Shown: positions 16,730 to 25,452, counted from the stretch's first letter. The stretch: 64,000 nt of DNA from SSF14 sp046331245 (GCA_046331245.1 JAXLRH010000012.1:53060-117059), one strand, 5' to 3'. Notes: generated by a model not told the origin, from the letters alone. Translations and numbers: made by a program.

Positions 16730-18007
16730 TCAGCGCTGGAGCTCGCCGTCGCGGACGGCGACCTCGCCCTCGTAGATGGTGTGCCGGACCCTGCCCTGCA
16801 CCGTCCGACCGACGTAGGGCACGTTGGACGAGCGGCTCGCGCCGCCCGACCCGTCGATGGTCCAGGTCGCGTTCGGGTCGATGACGCACAGGTTGGCGGG
16901 GCGGCCGGCGATCACAGGCCCGCCGTGGCGGTCGTCGATGCCGGCGATGCGCGCCGGCTGCCAGCTCAGTCGCGCCAGCACGTCGGCGATGTCCATGCCC
17001 AGCTCGGTGAGGGCCAGCGCCAGCGCGTACTCGAGACCCAGCATCCCCGGGGGCGCCTCGTCGAACGGCTGCTCCTTGAGATGCGCCTCGTGCGGCGCGT
17101 GGTCGGTGGCGATCGCGTCGATCGACCCGTTGGCCAACCCCGCCCGCACGGCGTCGACGTCGTTCTGGGTGCGCAGCGGCGGGTGCACCTTGAACACGGG
17201 ATCGAACGTCGCGCAGCACTCGTCGGTGAGCGTGAAGTGGTGTGGCGCCGCCTCGCAGGTGACGGGCAGGCCCGACGCCTTCGCCGCCGCGACCATGGCC
17301 ACCGAGCCGGCCGTCGACAGATGGAGGAAGTGCATCCGGGCACCGGTCATGCGGGCGAGCGCGATGTCGCGCATCACCATCAGCTCCTCGGCCTCCGCCG
17401 GCTGGCCCGGCATGCCGAGCCGCGACGACCACTCCCCCTCGTTCATGCAGGTGCCGGCGCTGAGCTCGGCCACCTCGCAGTGCTGCGCGAGCGTCACGCC
17501 CAGGCCCTTCGCGTACTCGAGCGCCCGCCGCATGAGCCGGATGTCCTGCACGCCCGTACCGTCGTCGGTGAAGATCCGCACACCGAGGTCGGACATCTCG
17601 CCCATGGGGCTGAGCTGCTCCCCCGCCCGGCCGACGGTGATGGCGCCGGCCACCTCGATGCGGCACGCAGCCGTCCGCCCGAGCTCCTGCACGTCGCGCA
17701 CCACCGACGCGCAGTCGATGGCCGGCGTCGTGTTGGGCATAGCGAGCACCGCCGTATAGCCGCCGAGGGCCGCCGCGTTGCTCCCGGACTCGACCGTCTC
17801 GGCCTCCTCCTTGCCCGGCTCGCGGAGATGGGTGTGCAGGTCGACGAGGCCCGGCGAGACCACGCACCCCGACGCGTCGATGGTGCGCGACGCGCTGAGG
17901 TCGGGCCCGACGCCGACGATCTGGCCGTCGCGCACGACGACGTCGGCGAACGTCTCGCCGCGCTCGTCCACGACCCGGCCGCCCTTGATGACGTACTCGA
18001 TGCTCAC
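16730..18007 (-). CDS. pyrC: Dihydroorotase (class I)
   Basis: Zinc amidohydrolase that cyclises carbamoyl aspartate to dihydroorotate. The 425-residue protein has the metal-binding signature DLHTHLREPG at about residues 58-67, then the glycine-rich GGYTAVLAMPNTTPA and the later ATDHAPH block (catalytic Asp). Length fits the class I enzyme of Gram-positive bacteria. The start overlaps the pyrB stop by four bases. The intergenic gap after it contains the MMPL operator, so pyrimidine transcription may stop here. Confidence 0.96.
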   Translation of the reverse strand: MSIEYVIKGGRVVDERGETFADVVVRDGQIVGVGPDLSASRTIDASGCVVSPGLVDLHTHLREPGKEEAETVESGSNAAALGGYTAVLAMPNTTPAIDCASVVRDVQELGRTAACRIEVAGAITVGRAGEQLSPMGEMSDLGVRIFTDDGTGVQDIRLMRRALEYAKGLGVTLAQHCEVAELSAGTCMNEGEWSSRLGMPGQPAEAEELMVMRDIALARMTGARMHFLHLSTAGSVAMVAAAKASGLPVTCEAAPHHFTLTDECCATFDPVFKVHPPLRTQNDVDAVRAGLANGSIDAIATDHAPHEAHLKEQPFDEAPPGMLGLEYALALALTELGMDIADVLARLSWQPARIAGIDDRHGGPVIAGRPANLCVIDPNATWTIDGSGGASRSSNVPYVGRTVQGRVRHTIYEGEVAVRDGELQR

Positions 18008-18975
18008 GATTCGATCCCTTCGCGCGTGGTGCGCTCGACGACGGACGCGCCCAGCGCGTCGAGTTGCGACTCCGACCCCAGCAGCTTGAACAGAGCGGCC
18101 TGCCGAACGGCCACGCCGTTCGCGACCTGCCGCGTGATGACCGCGTTGGGGCGGTCGGCCGCCTCCGGCGAGATCTCCACCCCGCGGTTGAGCGGGCCGG
18201 GGTGCATGATCAGCGCGCCCTCGCGCAGGCGGTCGGCCCGCTCACCACTGAGCCCATAGCGGTGGGCGTACTCACGCAGCGACGGCACGAGCGACTCGGC
18301 CATTCGCTCGCGCTGCATCCGCAGCAGGTAGCAGACGTCCAGGCTGTCGAGGACGTCATCGATGCGATGCGACACGGTGACCGGCCAACCCTCGAGCGAC
18401 GGCGGCAGCAGCGTGGGCGGCGCCACGAGCACCACCGACGCCCCCAACGCAGTGAAGGCCTGCACGTTGGAGCGGGCCACCCGGGAGTGCTTGATGTCGC
18501 CGATGATCCCGATGCGCAGCCCGTCGAGCGACCCGAAGTGGCTGCGGATGGTGAACGCGTCGAGCAGCGCCTGGGTGGGGTGCTGGTGCCAACCGTCGCC
18601 ACCGTTGAGCACGGCGGCGTCGGTCCACTCGCAGATGCGCTTGGGCACGCCCGACGACTGGTGCCGCACGATGATCGCGTCGACGCCGAAGGCCGAGATG
18701 GTCTCGATGGTGTCGCGCAGCGACTCGCCCTTCTTCACCGACGACGTGCTCACCGAGAACGTCATCACGTCGGCGGACAGACGCTTGGCCGCCGTCTCGA
18801 AGCTGAGGCGGGTGCGGGTCGAGTCCTCGAAGAACAACGAGACGACCGTGCGGCCGCGCAACGCCGGCACCTTCGGGACCGACCGCTTCGACACCTCGAC
18901 GAATCGATCGGTGAGGTCGAGCAACTGCTCGATGTCGCCCCGGTCGAGGTCCTCGATGGAGAGCAGGTGCTTCAC
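18004..18975 (-). CDS. pyrB: Aspartate carbamoyltransferase catalytic subunit
   Basis: Joins carbamoyl phosphate and aspartate, the committed step of pyrimidine synthesis. The 323-residue protein carries the carbamoyl phosphate motif FFEDSTRTRLSFETA (about 51-65), HPTQALLD, and the C-terminal MHPGPLNRGVE aspartate site. No pyrI regulatory subunit is present. The start is GTG at 18975, sharing GTGA with the pyrR stop; upstream in-frame sequence is pyrR read in another frame. Control is expected through PyrR acting on the leader ahead of pyrR. Confidence 0.96.
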   Translation of the reverse strand: MKHLLSIEDLDRGDIEQLLDLTDRFVEVSKRSVPKVPALRGRTVVSLFFEDSTRTRLSFETAAKRLSADVMTFSVSTSSVKKGESLRDTIETISAFGVDAIIVRHQSSGVPKRICEWTDAAVLNGGDGWHQHPTQALLDAFTIRSHFGSLDGLRIGIIGDIKHSRVARSNVQAFTALGASVVLVAPPTLLPPSLEGWPVTVSHRIDDVLDSLDVCYLLRMQRERMAESLVPSLREYAHRYGLSGERADRLREGALIMHPGPLNRGVEISPEAADRPNAVITRQVANGVAVRQAALFKLLGSESQLDALGASVVERTTREGIES

Positions 18976-19538
18976 TTGCGCATCTCGCCGAGCTCGACAC
19001 CGTCCACCGAGACGTTCACCACCTCGTCGCGTCGGGTCGGCAGGTTCTTGCCGACGTAGTCGGGGCGGATCGGCAGTTCGCGGTGCCCACGATCGATCAT
19101 CACGGCGAGCTGCACCGACCTCGGCCGGCCGTAGGCGCCGAGCGCGTCGAGCGCCGCCCGGATGGTGCGGCCCGTGAACAGCACGTCGTCCACCAGCACC
19201 ACGCACTTCCCGGTGACGTCGAACGGGATGTCGGTGACCTCCTCGGCGAGCACCGGCCGGATGCCGATGTCGTCGCGGTAGAACGCCACGTCGAGCACGC
19301 CCGGCACCAGCCGCACGCCCTCGATCTCGGCGAGGTCGTCGGCGATCGATCGGGCGAGCGGCACTCCCCCGGTCTGCAACCCGACGAGCTCGACGCCGTC
19401 GAGCCCGTGGTTGTGCTCGACGATCTCGTGGGCCATCCGACGGATCGCCCGACTGAGATCGTCGGCATCCATCACCACGCTCCGGGCCTGGAACTCACCG
19501 CCGTAGGGCGGCGTCCCGCGACGCTCGCGATCAGCCAT
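18972..19538 (-). CDS. pyrR: PyrR, pyrimidine operon regulator / uracil phosphoribosyltransferase
   Basis: Binds UMP/UTP and a specific mRNA loop to repress pyrimidine genes; it usually has weak uracil phosphoribosyltransferase activity. The 188-residue protein shows the PRPP-binding block VVLVDDVLFTGRTIRAALDAL (about 119-139), RPDYVGKNLPT and the RNA-binding, Arg-rich surface typical of the family. ATG at 19538 was chosen over an in-frame GTG at 19565. It has AGGTGAG just upstream, whereas the GTG falls inside the PyrR-binding RNA loop. First gene of pyrRBC. Confidence 0.95.
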   Translation of the reverse strand: MADRERRGTPPYGGEFQARSVVMDADDLSRAIRRMAHEIVEHNHGLDGVELVGLQTGGVPLARSIADDLAEIEGVRLVPGVLDVAFYRDDIGIRPVLAEEVTDIPFDVTGKCVVLVDDVLFTGRTIRAALDALGAYGRPRSVQLAVMIDRGHRELPIRPDYVGKNLPTRRDEVVNVSVDGVELGEMRK

Positions 19539-19554
19539 GCTCACCTCACTCCGT

Positions 19555-19574
19555 GGGAGCCTCACGGGACTCCC
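19555..19574 (-). promoter_or_regulatory. PyrR-binding RNA loop in the pyrR leader
   Basis: On the minus strand the RNA reads GGGAGUCCCGUGAGGCUCCC: a 5-bp stem closing a loop. Positions 19558-19571 give AGUCCCGUGAGGCU, which fits the PyrR consensus ARUCCNGNGAGGYU at every position. The loop ends 16 bases before the pyrR ATG, and the Shine-Dalgarno AGGTGAG lies in that gap. This suits translational repression as proposed for mycobacterial pyrR, rather than Bacillus-type termination, as no terminator follows. Confidence 0.85.
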
Positions 19575-19611
19575 TTAACGGTCGACCGGAGACTACCAGG
19601 AGGGCGTCGCC

Positions 19612-19668
19612 CTGCACTCTGGAGCGCTGGAGTGCAGTGGAACCGCGTCGTGGCGCTCCAGAGTGGAG
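19612..19668. repeat. Nested palindrome between nusB and pyrR
   Basis: Arms cactctggagcgc (19615-19627) and gcgctccagagtg (19653-19665) are perfect 13-bp inverted repeats with a 25-base spacer; within the left part ctgcactc and gagtgcag form a second hairpin. Fourteen bases of the right arm recur at 7481-7494. No U-tract follows on either strand. It lies between the nusB stop and the pyrR leader. Confidence 0.6.
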
Positions 19669-19708
19669 CGAGGCGCGGGCGCAGGGGTAACTCGCCGGGC
19701 CAGCCGGG

Positions 19709-20143
19709 TCAGCCGGCGGGGCGAACCTCGCGGGCGATCGAGGCCAGCACGCCGTTCACGAAGCGGCCCGAATCGTCGGTGGAGTAGCTGTTGGCCAGCT
19801 CCACGGCCTCGTTGAGGACGACGGCCGTGGGCACCTCGGGCTCGTGGCCCAGCTCGTAGGTGGCGACACGGAGGATGGCCCGGTCGAGCGCCGGCATGCG
19901 GTCGAGCGTCCACCCCTTCGCGAACCGTGTGAGCAGCGCGTCGATCTGGACGCGGTGGCGGTCGACGCCGCGCACGAGATCGCCGGTGTACGGCTCGGGA
20001 TCGAGCACCTGGTCGGCGAGGATGTCACCGGCGCCGAGCTCGCGCTGCTCGGCCTCGTAGACGAGCTGCACCGCGCGTTCGCGCTCCTCGCGCCGGCCGA
20101 CGCCTGCGCCGACGGGACCGGACGCGTCGGCGCCCGACGTCAT
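19709..20143 (-). CDS. nusB: Transcription antitermination factor NusB
   Basis: RNA-binding partner of NusE (S10) in rRNA antitermination complexes. The all-helical 144-residue protein shows the family start RREERERAVQLVYEAEQR and the conserved MPALDRAILRVATYEL, PTAVVLNEAVELAN and FVNGVLASIAREV segments. The N-terminus carries a short Gly/Ala-rich extension. Its start overlaps the efp stop by four bases; efp-nusB adjacency ahead of the pyr genes is the standard actinobacterial order. Confidence 0.95.
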   Translation of the reverse strand: MTSGADASGPVGAGVGRREERERAVQLVYEAEQRELGAGDILADQVLDPEPYTGDLVRGVDRHRVQIDALLTRFAKGWTLDRMPALDRAILRVATYELGHEPEVPTAVVLNEAVELANSYSTDDSGRFVNGVLASIAREVRPAG

Positions 20144-20709
20144 CCGTTGGCCCGAGTGATGTACTCGCCCGAACGCGTGTCGACCCGGATGACGTCCTCG
20201 GGACCGACGAAGAGGGGCACCTGCACGACGAGACCGGTGACGAGCGTCGCCGGCTTGCGGGCACCCGACACGCGGTCGCCCTGCACGCCCGGCTCGGTCT
20301 CGCGGATCGGGAGGTCTACTGCGGCCGGAAGCTCCACGCCGATGATCTCGTCGCCGAACATCTGCACTGCGGCCACCATGTTCTCGAGCAGGTAGTTCTT
20401 CGAGTCGCCGAGCGAGGCGGGCGCCACGGTGAGCTGCTCGTAGGTGCTCGTGTCCATGAACACGTAGTCCGAGCCGTCGTTGTAGAGGAACTGCATCTCC
20501 TTCTTCTCGATGAAGGCCCGCTCCATCTTCTCGCCGGCGCGGAACGTGCGGTCGATGACCGCGCCGTTGCGGACGTTCTTCAGCGTCGTGCGCACGAACG
20601 CGCCGCCCTTGCCGGGCTTCACGTGCTGGAAGTCGACGATCTGGACGAGGCCTTCGGGCAGGTCGAGGGTGATGCCGTTCTTGAAGTCGGCGGTGGAGAT
20701 CTGAGCCAT
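20140..20709 (-). CDS. efp: Translation elongation factor P
   Basis: Relieves ribosome stalling at polyproline stretches. The 189-residue protein has the three beta-barrel domains of EF-P; domain I carries the tip loop HVKPGKGGAFV with Lys at the position that is modified in some species, and domain III ends VDTRSGEYITRA. Followed by nusB with a 4-base overlap and preceded by pepP, 52 bases away. Pro-rich proteins nearby (for example 23935-25350) would be natural clients, although that is a general remark. Confidence 0.97.
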   Translation of the reverse strand: MAQISTADFKNGITLDLPEGLVQIVDFQHVKPGKGGAFVRTTLKNVRNGAVIDRTFRAGEKMERAFIEKKEMQFLYNDGSDYVFMDTSTYEQLTVAPASLGDSKNYLLENMVAAVQMFGDEIIGVELPAAVDLPIRETEPGVQGDRVSGARKPATLVTGLVVQVPLFVGPEDVIRVDTRSGEYITRANG

Positions 20710-20761
20710 CGTGAATCCTGTGTTCGTGGGTCGGTGGGCGGGCGTGATCGCGGCAGTGCGG

Positions 20762-21892
20762 TCAGCCCACCGCCAGCGTCTTGGGCGATCTCGTCAGCAC
20801 GGTGCAGCCGGTCTCGGTCACCACGACGGTGTCCTCGATCCGGACGCCACCATGGGGAGCGATGTACACCCCGGGTTCCACGGTGACGACAAAACCGGGT
20901 TCGAGCGTAGCATCCGACACCGAGGACACCCGGGGGGCCTCGTGGATGTCGAGGCCCACGCCGTGCCCGGTGCCGTGCGTGAAGCGCTCGCCCCAGCCGA
21001 GCTCCTCGAGCACGTCACGGCACGCCTCGTCCACGACCTTGCAGTTCACCCCGGCGGCGACGGCGTCCACGCCGGCCCGCTGCGCGGTGGCCACACCCTC
21101 CACCATGCGGTGCTGGAACTCGGTGAGCTCCCCGACCGCCACCGTGCGGGTCATGTCGGAGCAGTAGCCGTCGACCACGGCGCCGAAGTCGAGCACGACG
21201 AGGTCGCCCTCGACGATGGTGCGGTCGGTCGGCCGGGCGTGGGGCAGCGCGCCGTTGGGACCGGACGCGACGATGGTCTCGAAGCTGTTGCCGGTCGCTC
21301 CCAGACGCCGGATGGCGGTGTCGAGCGCCAGCCCGAACTCACGCTCGGTCGGACGCTCGTCGAGCATCGGTCGCACCTCGGCGAGGGCGGCGTCGGCGAT
21401 GGCCGCCGCTCGGGTCATGCGGTCGAGCTCGCCGGCGTCCTTGCGGATGCGCAGCTGCTCCACGAGATCGGTCGTGGGGACGAGCTCGCGACCGGAGAAC
21501 AGCTCGGCATACCGTCGCTGCGCGGCCCACACCACGGCCTGCGCCTCGAGGCCGACGTGGGAGGCGGCGCCCACCGAGGCGGCGAGGATGCGGTCCTGGT
21601 CGACGGTGCCGACCTCGACCGTGACCGGCGCGCCGGCGGCGGCCACCTGCGCCGGCGCCTGATCGGCGTAGCGGCCGTCGGTGATCAGCGTCGCTGCGCC
21701 GGCGGTGACGGCGAGGATGCCCGCCGACCCGGTGAAGCCGGTGAGGTAGCGCACGTTCGTGAGGTTGGTGACGACCAGCGCGTCGGCCGGCGACTCGGCG
21801 AGCACGGCACGGAGACGGTCGAGGCGACCGGCCACGTCCATCGCGACGAACGGCTCCCCGAGGATCGGGGCGGTGTCGGTGGGAGCGCTCAT
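20762..21892 (-). CDS. pepP: Xaa-Pro aminopeptidase (M24B)
   Basis: Metal-dependent peptidase removing N-terminal residues before proline. The 376-residue protein has a creatinase-like N-terminal domain (NLTNVRYLTGFTGSAG) and the pita-bread catalytic domain with the metal ligands in VVLDFGAVVDGYCSDMTRT (two Asp), THGTGHGVGLDIHE (His), VTVEPGVY (Glu) and GVRIEDT (Glu). ATG at 21892 overlaps the aroQ stop (ATGA). Position between aroQ and efp is typical of Gram-positive genomes. Confidence 0.93.
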   Translation of the reverse strand: MSAPTDTAPILGEPFVAMDVAGRLDRLRAVLAESPADALVVTNLTNVRYLTGFTGSAGILAVTAGAATLITDGRYADQAPAQVAAAGAPVTVEVGTVDQDRILAASVGAASHVGLEAQAVVWAAQRRYAELFSGRELVPTTDLVEQLRIRKDAGELDRMTRAAAIADAALAEVRPMLDERPTEREFGLALDTAIRRLGATGNSFETIVASGPNGALPHARPTDRTIVEGDLVVLDFGAVVDGYCSDMTRTVAVGELTEFQHRMVEGVATAQRAGVDAVAAGVNCKVVDEACRDVLEELGWGERFTHGTGHGVGLDIHEAPRVSSVSDATLEPGFVVTVEPGVYIAPHGGVRIEDTVVVTETGCTVLTRSPKTLAVG

Positions 21893-22335
21893 GACAGCAG
21901 CGACGCCAGCGCCTCGACGGCCAAGCGGTAGCCCGTGCCGCCGAAACCGGCGATCGTGCCGGTCGCCACCGGAGCGACCACCGACAGCGATCGGAACGAC
22001 TCGCGGGCCGCCGGATTCGACAGGTGCAGCTCCACGATCGGGCCGTCGAACGCTGCAAGCGCGTCGTGCAACGACCACGAGTAGTGCGTGAACGCACCGG
22101 GGTTGATCACGATGCCCGCCATGTTCGAGCGGGCGCCGTGGATCGCCTCGACCATGTCGCCCTCGTGGTTGTGCTGGGAGTGGTGCAACGTGAACCCCAG
22201 GGACTCGGCCGTCGCCCGTGCCGACGAGACGTGGTCGTCGAGCGTCGCCGTGCCGTAGATGCCGGGCTCGCGCGTCCCCAGCAGGTTGAGGTTCGGGCCC
22301 GACAACAGCAGGATGGCTCGACCGGTGCTCGACAT
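21889..22335 (-). CDS. aroQ: 3-Dehydroquinate dehydratase, type II
   Basis: Third step of the shikimate pathway. The 148-residue dodecamer-forming type II enzyme shows LLLSGPNLNLLGTREPGIYG with the catalytic Arg and Tyr, NPGAFTHYSWSLHDAL, and VELHLSNPAARE with the general-acid His. The start at 22335 lies 5 bases after the aroB stop. Its stop overlaps pepP. Confidence 0.96.
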   Translation of the reverse strand: MSSTGRAILLLSGPNLNLLGTREPGIYGTATLDDHVSSARATAESLGFTLHHSQHNHEGDMVEAIHGARSNMAGIVINPGAFTHYSWSLHDALAAFDGPIVELHLSNPAARESFRSLSVVAPVATGTIAGFGGTGYRLAVEALASLLS

Positions 22336-22340
22336 GGTGA

Positions 22341-23342
22341 TCAGCGTAGGGCGGCGAGCGCGTCGCGCAGCACGTCCTCGGGGATGCCGGTGACGGGCTC
22401 GACACCGGCGGGACCGTCGAGCACGAAGGTCACCTCGCGGGTCGCCTTCTTGTCGCGGGCGAACAGCGCGATGAGCTCGTCGTCGGCCAGATCGTCGGGA
22501 ACCGTCGACCGGAGGTCGTAGGCACCGATCACGCGACGGTGCTCGGCCACGGCCTCGGCGTCGATGCGCCCGAGCCGGTGCGCGACCTCGGCGGCGTAGA
22601 CGAGGCCGATCGCCACCGCCTCGCCGTGCCGCAGCGAGTGGTCCCCGGCGGTCTCGATGGCGTGGGCCAGCGTGTGGCCGTAGTTGAGGATGGCGCGGCG
22701 GCCGCCCTCGCGCTCGTCCGACGCCACCACGTCGGCCTTGATGCGCACGCACGCAGCGACGCGCTCGTCGAGCTCCAGGTCGTCGAGCCGACCACCGCCG
22801 AGCCAGTGGTACTTCGCGAGCTCGCCCAGGCCGCACCGCCACTCGTCGGGAGGGAGCGTCGACAGCAGCTCGGTGTCGCAGAGCACCGCCGACGGCTGCC
22901 AGTAGGTACCCACGAGGTTCTTGCCCTCGGGGAGGTTCACGCCCGTCTTGCCGCCGATCGCCGCGTCGATCTGCGCGAGCAGCGAGGTGGCGACGTGCAC
23001 CACCGGGAGGCCGCGGTGGTACACCGACGCGGCGAAGCCGGCGACGTCGGTGACGATGCCGCCACCCACGCCCACCACGGCGTCGGCCCGGGTGAGGCCC
23101 CACGCCGCGAACGAGCGGCACAGCTGCTCGACGGTCGCCATCGTCTTGTGCGATTCGCCGTCGCCGATGGTGAACACCTCGTGGGGACGGCCCGGATCGA
23201 CCTCGATGCCCAACCCTGCCTGCGTGACCACGGCGACTCGCCGGATGCCGGGGGCGAGCACCGCCGCGAGCTCGTGGCGCGCGCCCGCGCCGACGAGCAC
23301 CGGGTACGACCGCTCGCCGAGATCGACGTCGACGCGGATCAC
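22341..23342 (-). CDS. aroB: 3-Dehydroquinate synthase
   Basis: NAD- and metal-dependent enzyme converting DAHP to dehydroquinate. The 333-residue protein has GDGESHKTMATVEQL, the glycine-rich VVGVGGGIVTDVAGFAAS, PTSL-like VATSLLAQIDAAIGGKTGVN and NYGHTLAHAIE with metal-binding histidines. GTG at 23342 shares GTGA with the aroK stop; an in-frame GTG 33 bases upstream is inside aroK and adds no conserved sequence. Confidence 0.95.
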   Translation of the reverse strand: MIRVDVDLGERSYPVLVGAGARHELAAVLAPGIRRVAVVTQAGLGIEVDPGRPHEVFTIGDGESHKTMATVEQLCRSFAAWGLTRADAVVGVGGGIVTDVAGFAASVYHRGLPVVHVATSLLAQIDAAIGGKTGVNLPEGKNLVGTYWQPSAVLCDTELLSTLPPDEWRCGLGELAKYHWLGGGRLDDLELDERVAACVRIKADVVASDEREGGRRAILNYGHTLAHAIETAGDHSLRHGEAVAIGLVYAAEVAHRLGRIDAEAVAEHRRVIGAYDLRSTVPDDLADDELIALFARDKKATREVTFVLDGPAGVEPVTGIPEDVLRDALAALR

Positions 23343-23899
23343 GACGCGCCCTGCGCCGGCATCACGACCGGCCACCGCTTCCGGACGGCGGCGAGCACGT
23401 CGGACACGGTGCGGCTCAGATCGTGATCGCCCACCGTCACCTCGACGTCCGCCAGCTCGCGGTACCAGTCCTCACGTCGCGACCGCAGCGCCTCCAGGTT
23501 GGCCTCGAGGTCGCCCTCGAGGAGCGGACGGCGCACGCTGCTGGAGCGGAGCCGTTCGACGAGCACGTCGTCGGGGGCGGTGAGCCACACGACGCCGGCA
23601 CCGGCTGCCAACAGCTCGCGGTTCGCCGGGCGCTCGACGACTCCCCCACCGGTGGCCACGACCACCGGCTCGTCACTCGCGAGGCACTCGGCGAGCACCG
23701 CCGACTCGAGGTCGCGGAAGCCCTGCTCGCCCACCTCGGCGAAGATCTCCGCGACGGACTGGCCGTCGCGAGCCGCCACCACCATGGCGTCGAGGTCCCG
23801 GCAGGGCCGGTCGAGCAGGACCGCGAGACGGCGCGCGACGGCAGACTTGCCGACGCCCGCCATGCCGACGAGCGCGAGGTGCTGCGGGACCGTCTCCAC
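23339..23899 (-). CDS. aroK: Shikimate kinase
   Basis: Phosphorylates shikimate with ATP. The 186-residue protein has the Walker A GMAGVGKSAVARRLA, the shikimate-binding Asp/Arg regions (CRDLDAM, GFRDLES), the GGGVV motif ATGGGVVERPANRELL, and a lid with SVRRPLLEGD. GTG at 23899 is the nearest start to the first strand. In most actinobacteria aroC precedes aroK; here a Pro-rich protein gene does instead, 35 bases upstream. Confidence 0.93.
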   Translation of the reverse strand: METVPQHLALVGMAGVGKSAVARRLAVLLDRPCRDLDAMVVAARDGQSVAEIFAEVGEQGFRDLESAVLAECLASDEPVVVATGGGVVERPANRELLAAGAGVVWLTAPDDVLVERLRSSSVRRPLLEGDLEANLEALRSRREDWYRELADVEVTVGDHDLSRTVSDVLAAVRKRWPVVMPAQGAS

Positions 23900-23934
23900 G
23901 CCCAGGAGGCTACCGGCGAAACGACCGGCGACCG

Positions 23935-25350
23935 TCAGGCCCGGGCGCGGTGGCCCCGGATGTTGTCGACGAGCATCAGCACCGGCGCCAGGGCCGAGCG
24001 CAGCGACGGTGGGCGCCGCGTGCGGATCTCGAAGAACATGCGGGTGCCGTCGACCATCGACACCACGAGGGCGCTGCTGGTCGAGTCGATCTTGAGGTGG
24101 TCGCCGAACATGATCTCGTCGGGACCCTGGATGTCGATGCCGTGGACGAACGCCCAGTCCATCGACATGTCCCAGTCCTGGAAGCCGGTGCCGCGCACGT
24201 CGAGGCCGCGGGGCGAGAAGACCATGGTGCCGTTCTTGCGCTTGCGCGGGTAGCCCGGGTGACCGCCGAGGTAGAGCACTCCACGCAGCGGGTCGGGCCA
24301 GCTCATGCCCGGCGCCTCCCACGGAGCGACGCCGGCGGCGGAGCTCGCCGCGGGTGCGGGTGCGGGTGCGGGCTCCTGCTCGAGCCAGTCGCCGAGCTCC
24401 GACGGGTCGAACGACACCGTCGGCTCCGGGGCTGCGGGCGCAGGGGTGGACGGCTGGGACGAGAACGCGTCGGCGTCGAACGGCGCGTCGGCGACGGCGG
24501 TCTCGATGCCGAACCAGGCGCCGGTGTCGGGGGCGGGCGGCGGGTCGACGGGGCCCGAGGTGGGCGGGCCGAACGCGTCGGCGTCGAACGGCGCCGGCTC
24601 GAAGGCGGCCGGTTCCGGCATCGGCGCCGGCTCGAACGCGGGCTCGAGGACCGGCTCGACGGGCGCGGTCGGTCGCGGGGTGTTGAGGAAGTCGAGCGCC
24701 GCCACGATCGGCCGGGCCTCGGGCGCCTCGACCGGAGCGGGCTCGGGCACGGCCTCGGCGAAGGGAACGGCCTCGGCCACCGGTGCGGGCTCCACCATCG
24801 GAACGGGCTCTGCCACCGGCGCAGGCGCCGCCACCGGCTGTTCCACCCACGGGCTGGGCGACAGCGTGTCGAGGTGGGACGCGTCGTCGGCGAGCCGGAC
24901 CGGCTCGGACAGCTCGGCGGGGGCCGCCTCACGCGACGACGCGGTGGCTGCGGCGAGCAGCTCCTCGAGCACCGGCACGAGACGGCCGCTGAACGATTCC
25001 GGCCAGCCGACGCACCACATGGTGCCGTCGGTCATCTCGAGCTCGATCGTCTGCAACGGCAGCGGCGAGTTGTCGACGGCGTCGACGGCGAGGATGTGGG
25101 ACAGCTCGATCCAGCGCGGCCGTTCCGACGGACCGGCCGTCTGCCCGAGGCCGAGGCGCGAGCCGGTGAGCACGAACAGCGTGTCGACCAGTTGGGCATC
25201 GGCGGCCGAACCGCGACGCACCCAGCCCTCGGCCACGTCGTGCACCATCGTCGAGGGGTCGATCTCGCCCGCGAGCGTGCGCAACGCCTGCGCCGCCCAG
25301 GCGTTGCCCTGGGGGAACCGGTTGGTGATGGCTTCGGCGAGTTGGATCAT
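23935..25350 (-). CDS. Large Pro/Ala-rich protein with two globular ends, function unknown
   Basis: A 471-residue cytoplasmic protein, not recognised. The N-terminal part (about 1-140) contains WIELSHILAVDAVD and LQTIELEMTDGTMWCVGWPESF, which read like a small beta-barrel such as a PH-like fold. The middle (about 150-350) is low-complexity Pro, Ala, Glu and Val, with the phrase APFDADAF appearing at least twice. The C-terminal 120 residues (GVLYLGGHPGYPRKRKNGTMVFSPRGLDV, DEIMFGDHLKIDS, GTRMFFEIRTRRP) again suggest a PH-like domain. The fold suggestions are inference. It sits between aroK and a DUF4388 gene, occupying the usual place of aroC. Confidence 0.6.
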   Translation of the reverse strand: MIQLAEAITNRFPQGNAWAAQALRTLAGEIDPSTMVHDVAEGWVRRGSAADAQLVDTLFVLTGSRLGLGQTAGPSERPRWIELSHILAVDAVDNSPLPLQTIELEMTDGTMWCVGWPESFSGRLVPVLEELLAAATASSREAAPAELSEPVRLADDASHLDTLSPSPWVEQPVAAPAPVAEPVPMVEPAPVAEAVPFAEAVPEPAPVEAPEARPIVAALDFLNTPRPTAPVEPVLEPAFEPAPMPEPAAFEPAPFDADAFGPPTSGPVDPPPAPDTGAWFGIETAVADAPFDADAFSSQPSTPAPAAPEPTVSFDPSELGDWLEQEPAPAPAPAASSAAGVAPWEAPGMSWPDPLRGVLYLGGHPGYPRKRKNGTMVFSPRGLDVRGTGFQDWDMSMDWAFVHGIDIQGPDEIMFGDHLKIDSTSSALVVSMVDGTRMFFEIRTRRPPSLRSALAPVLMLVDNIRGHRARA

Positions 25351-25452
25351 CGGATCGACGTGGTGGTGGTCGGCGCAGGTCGCGTGGTCGGGGTGAACAC
25401 GCGGGACGCGGCGTTGGCGGTCGGGGAAGAGTCTGGTCGGTCGATCATGGAA

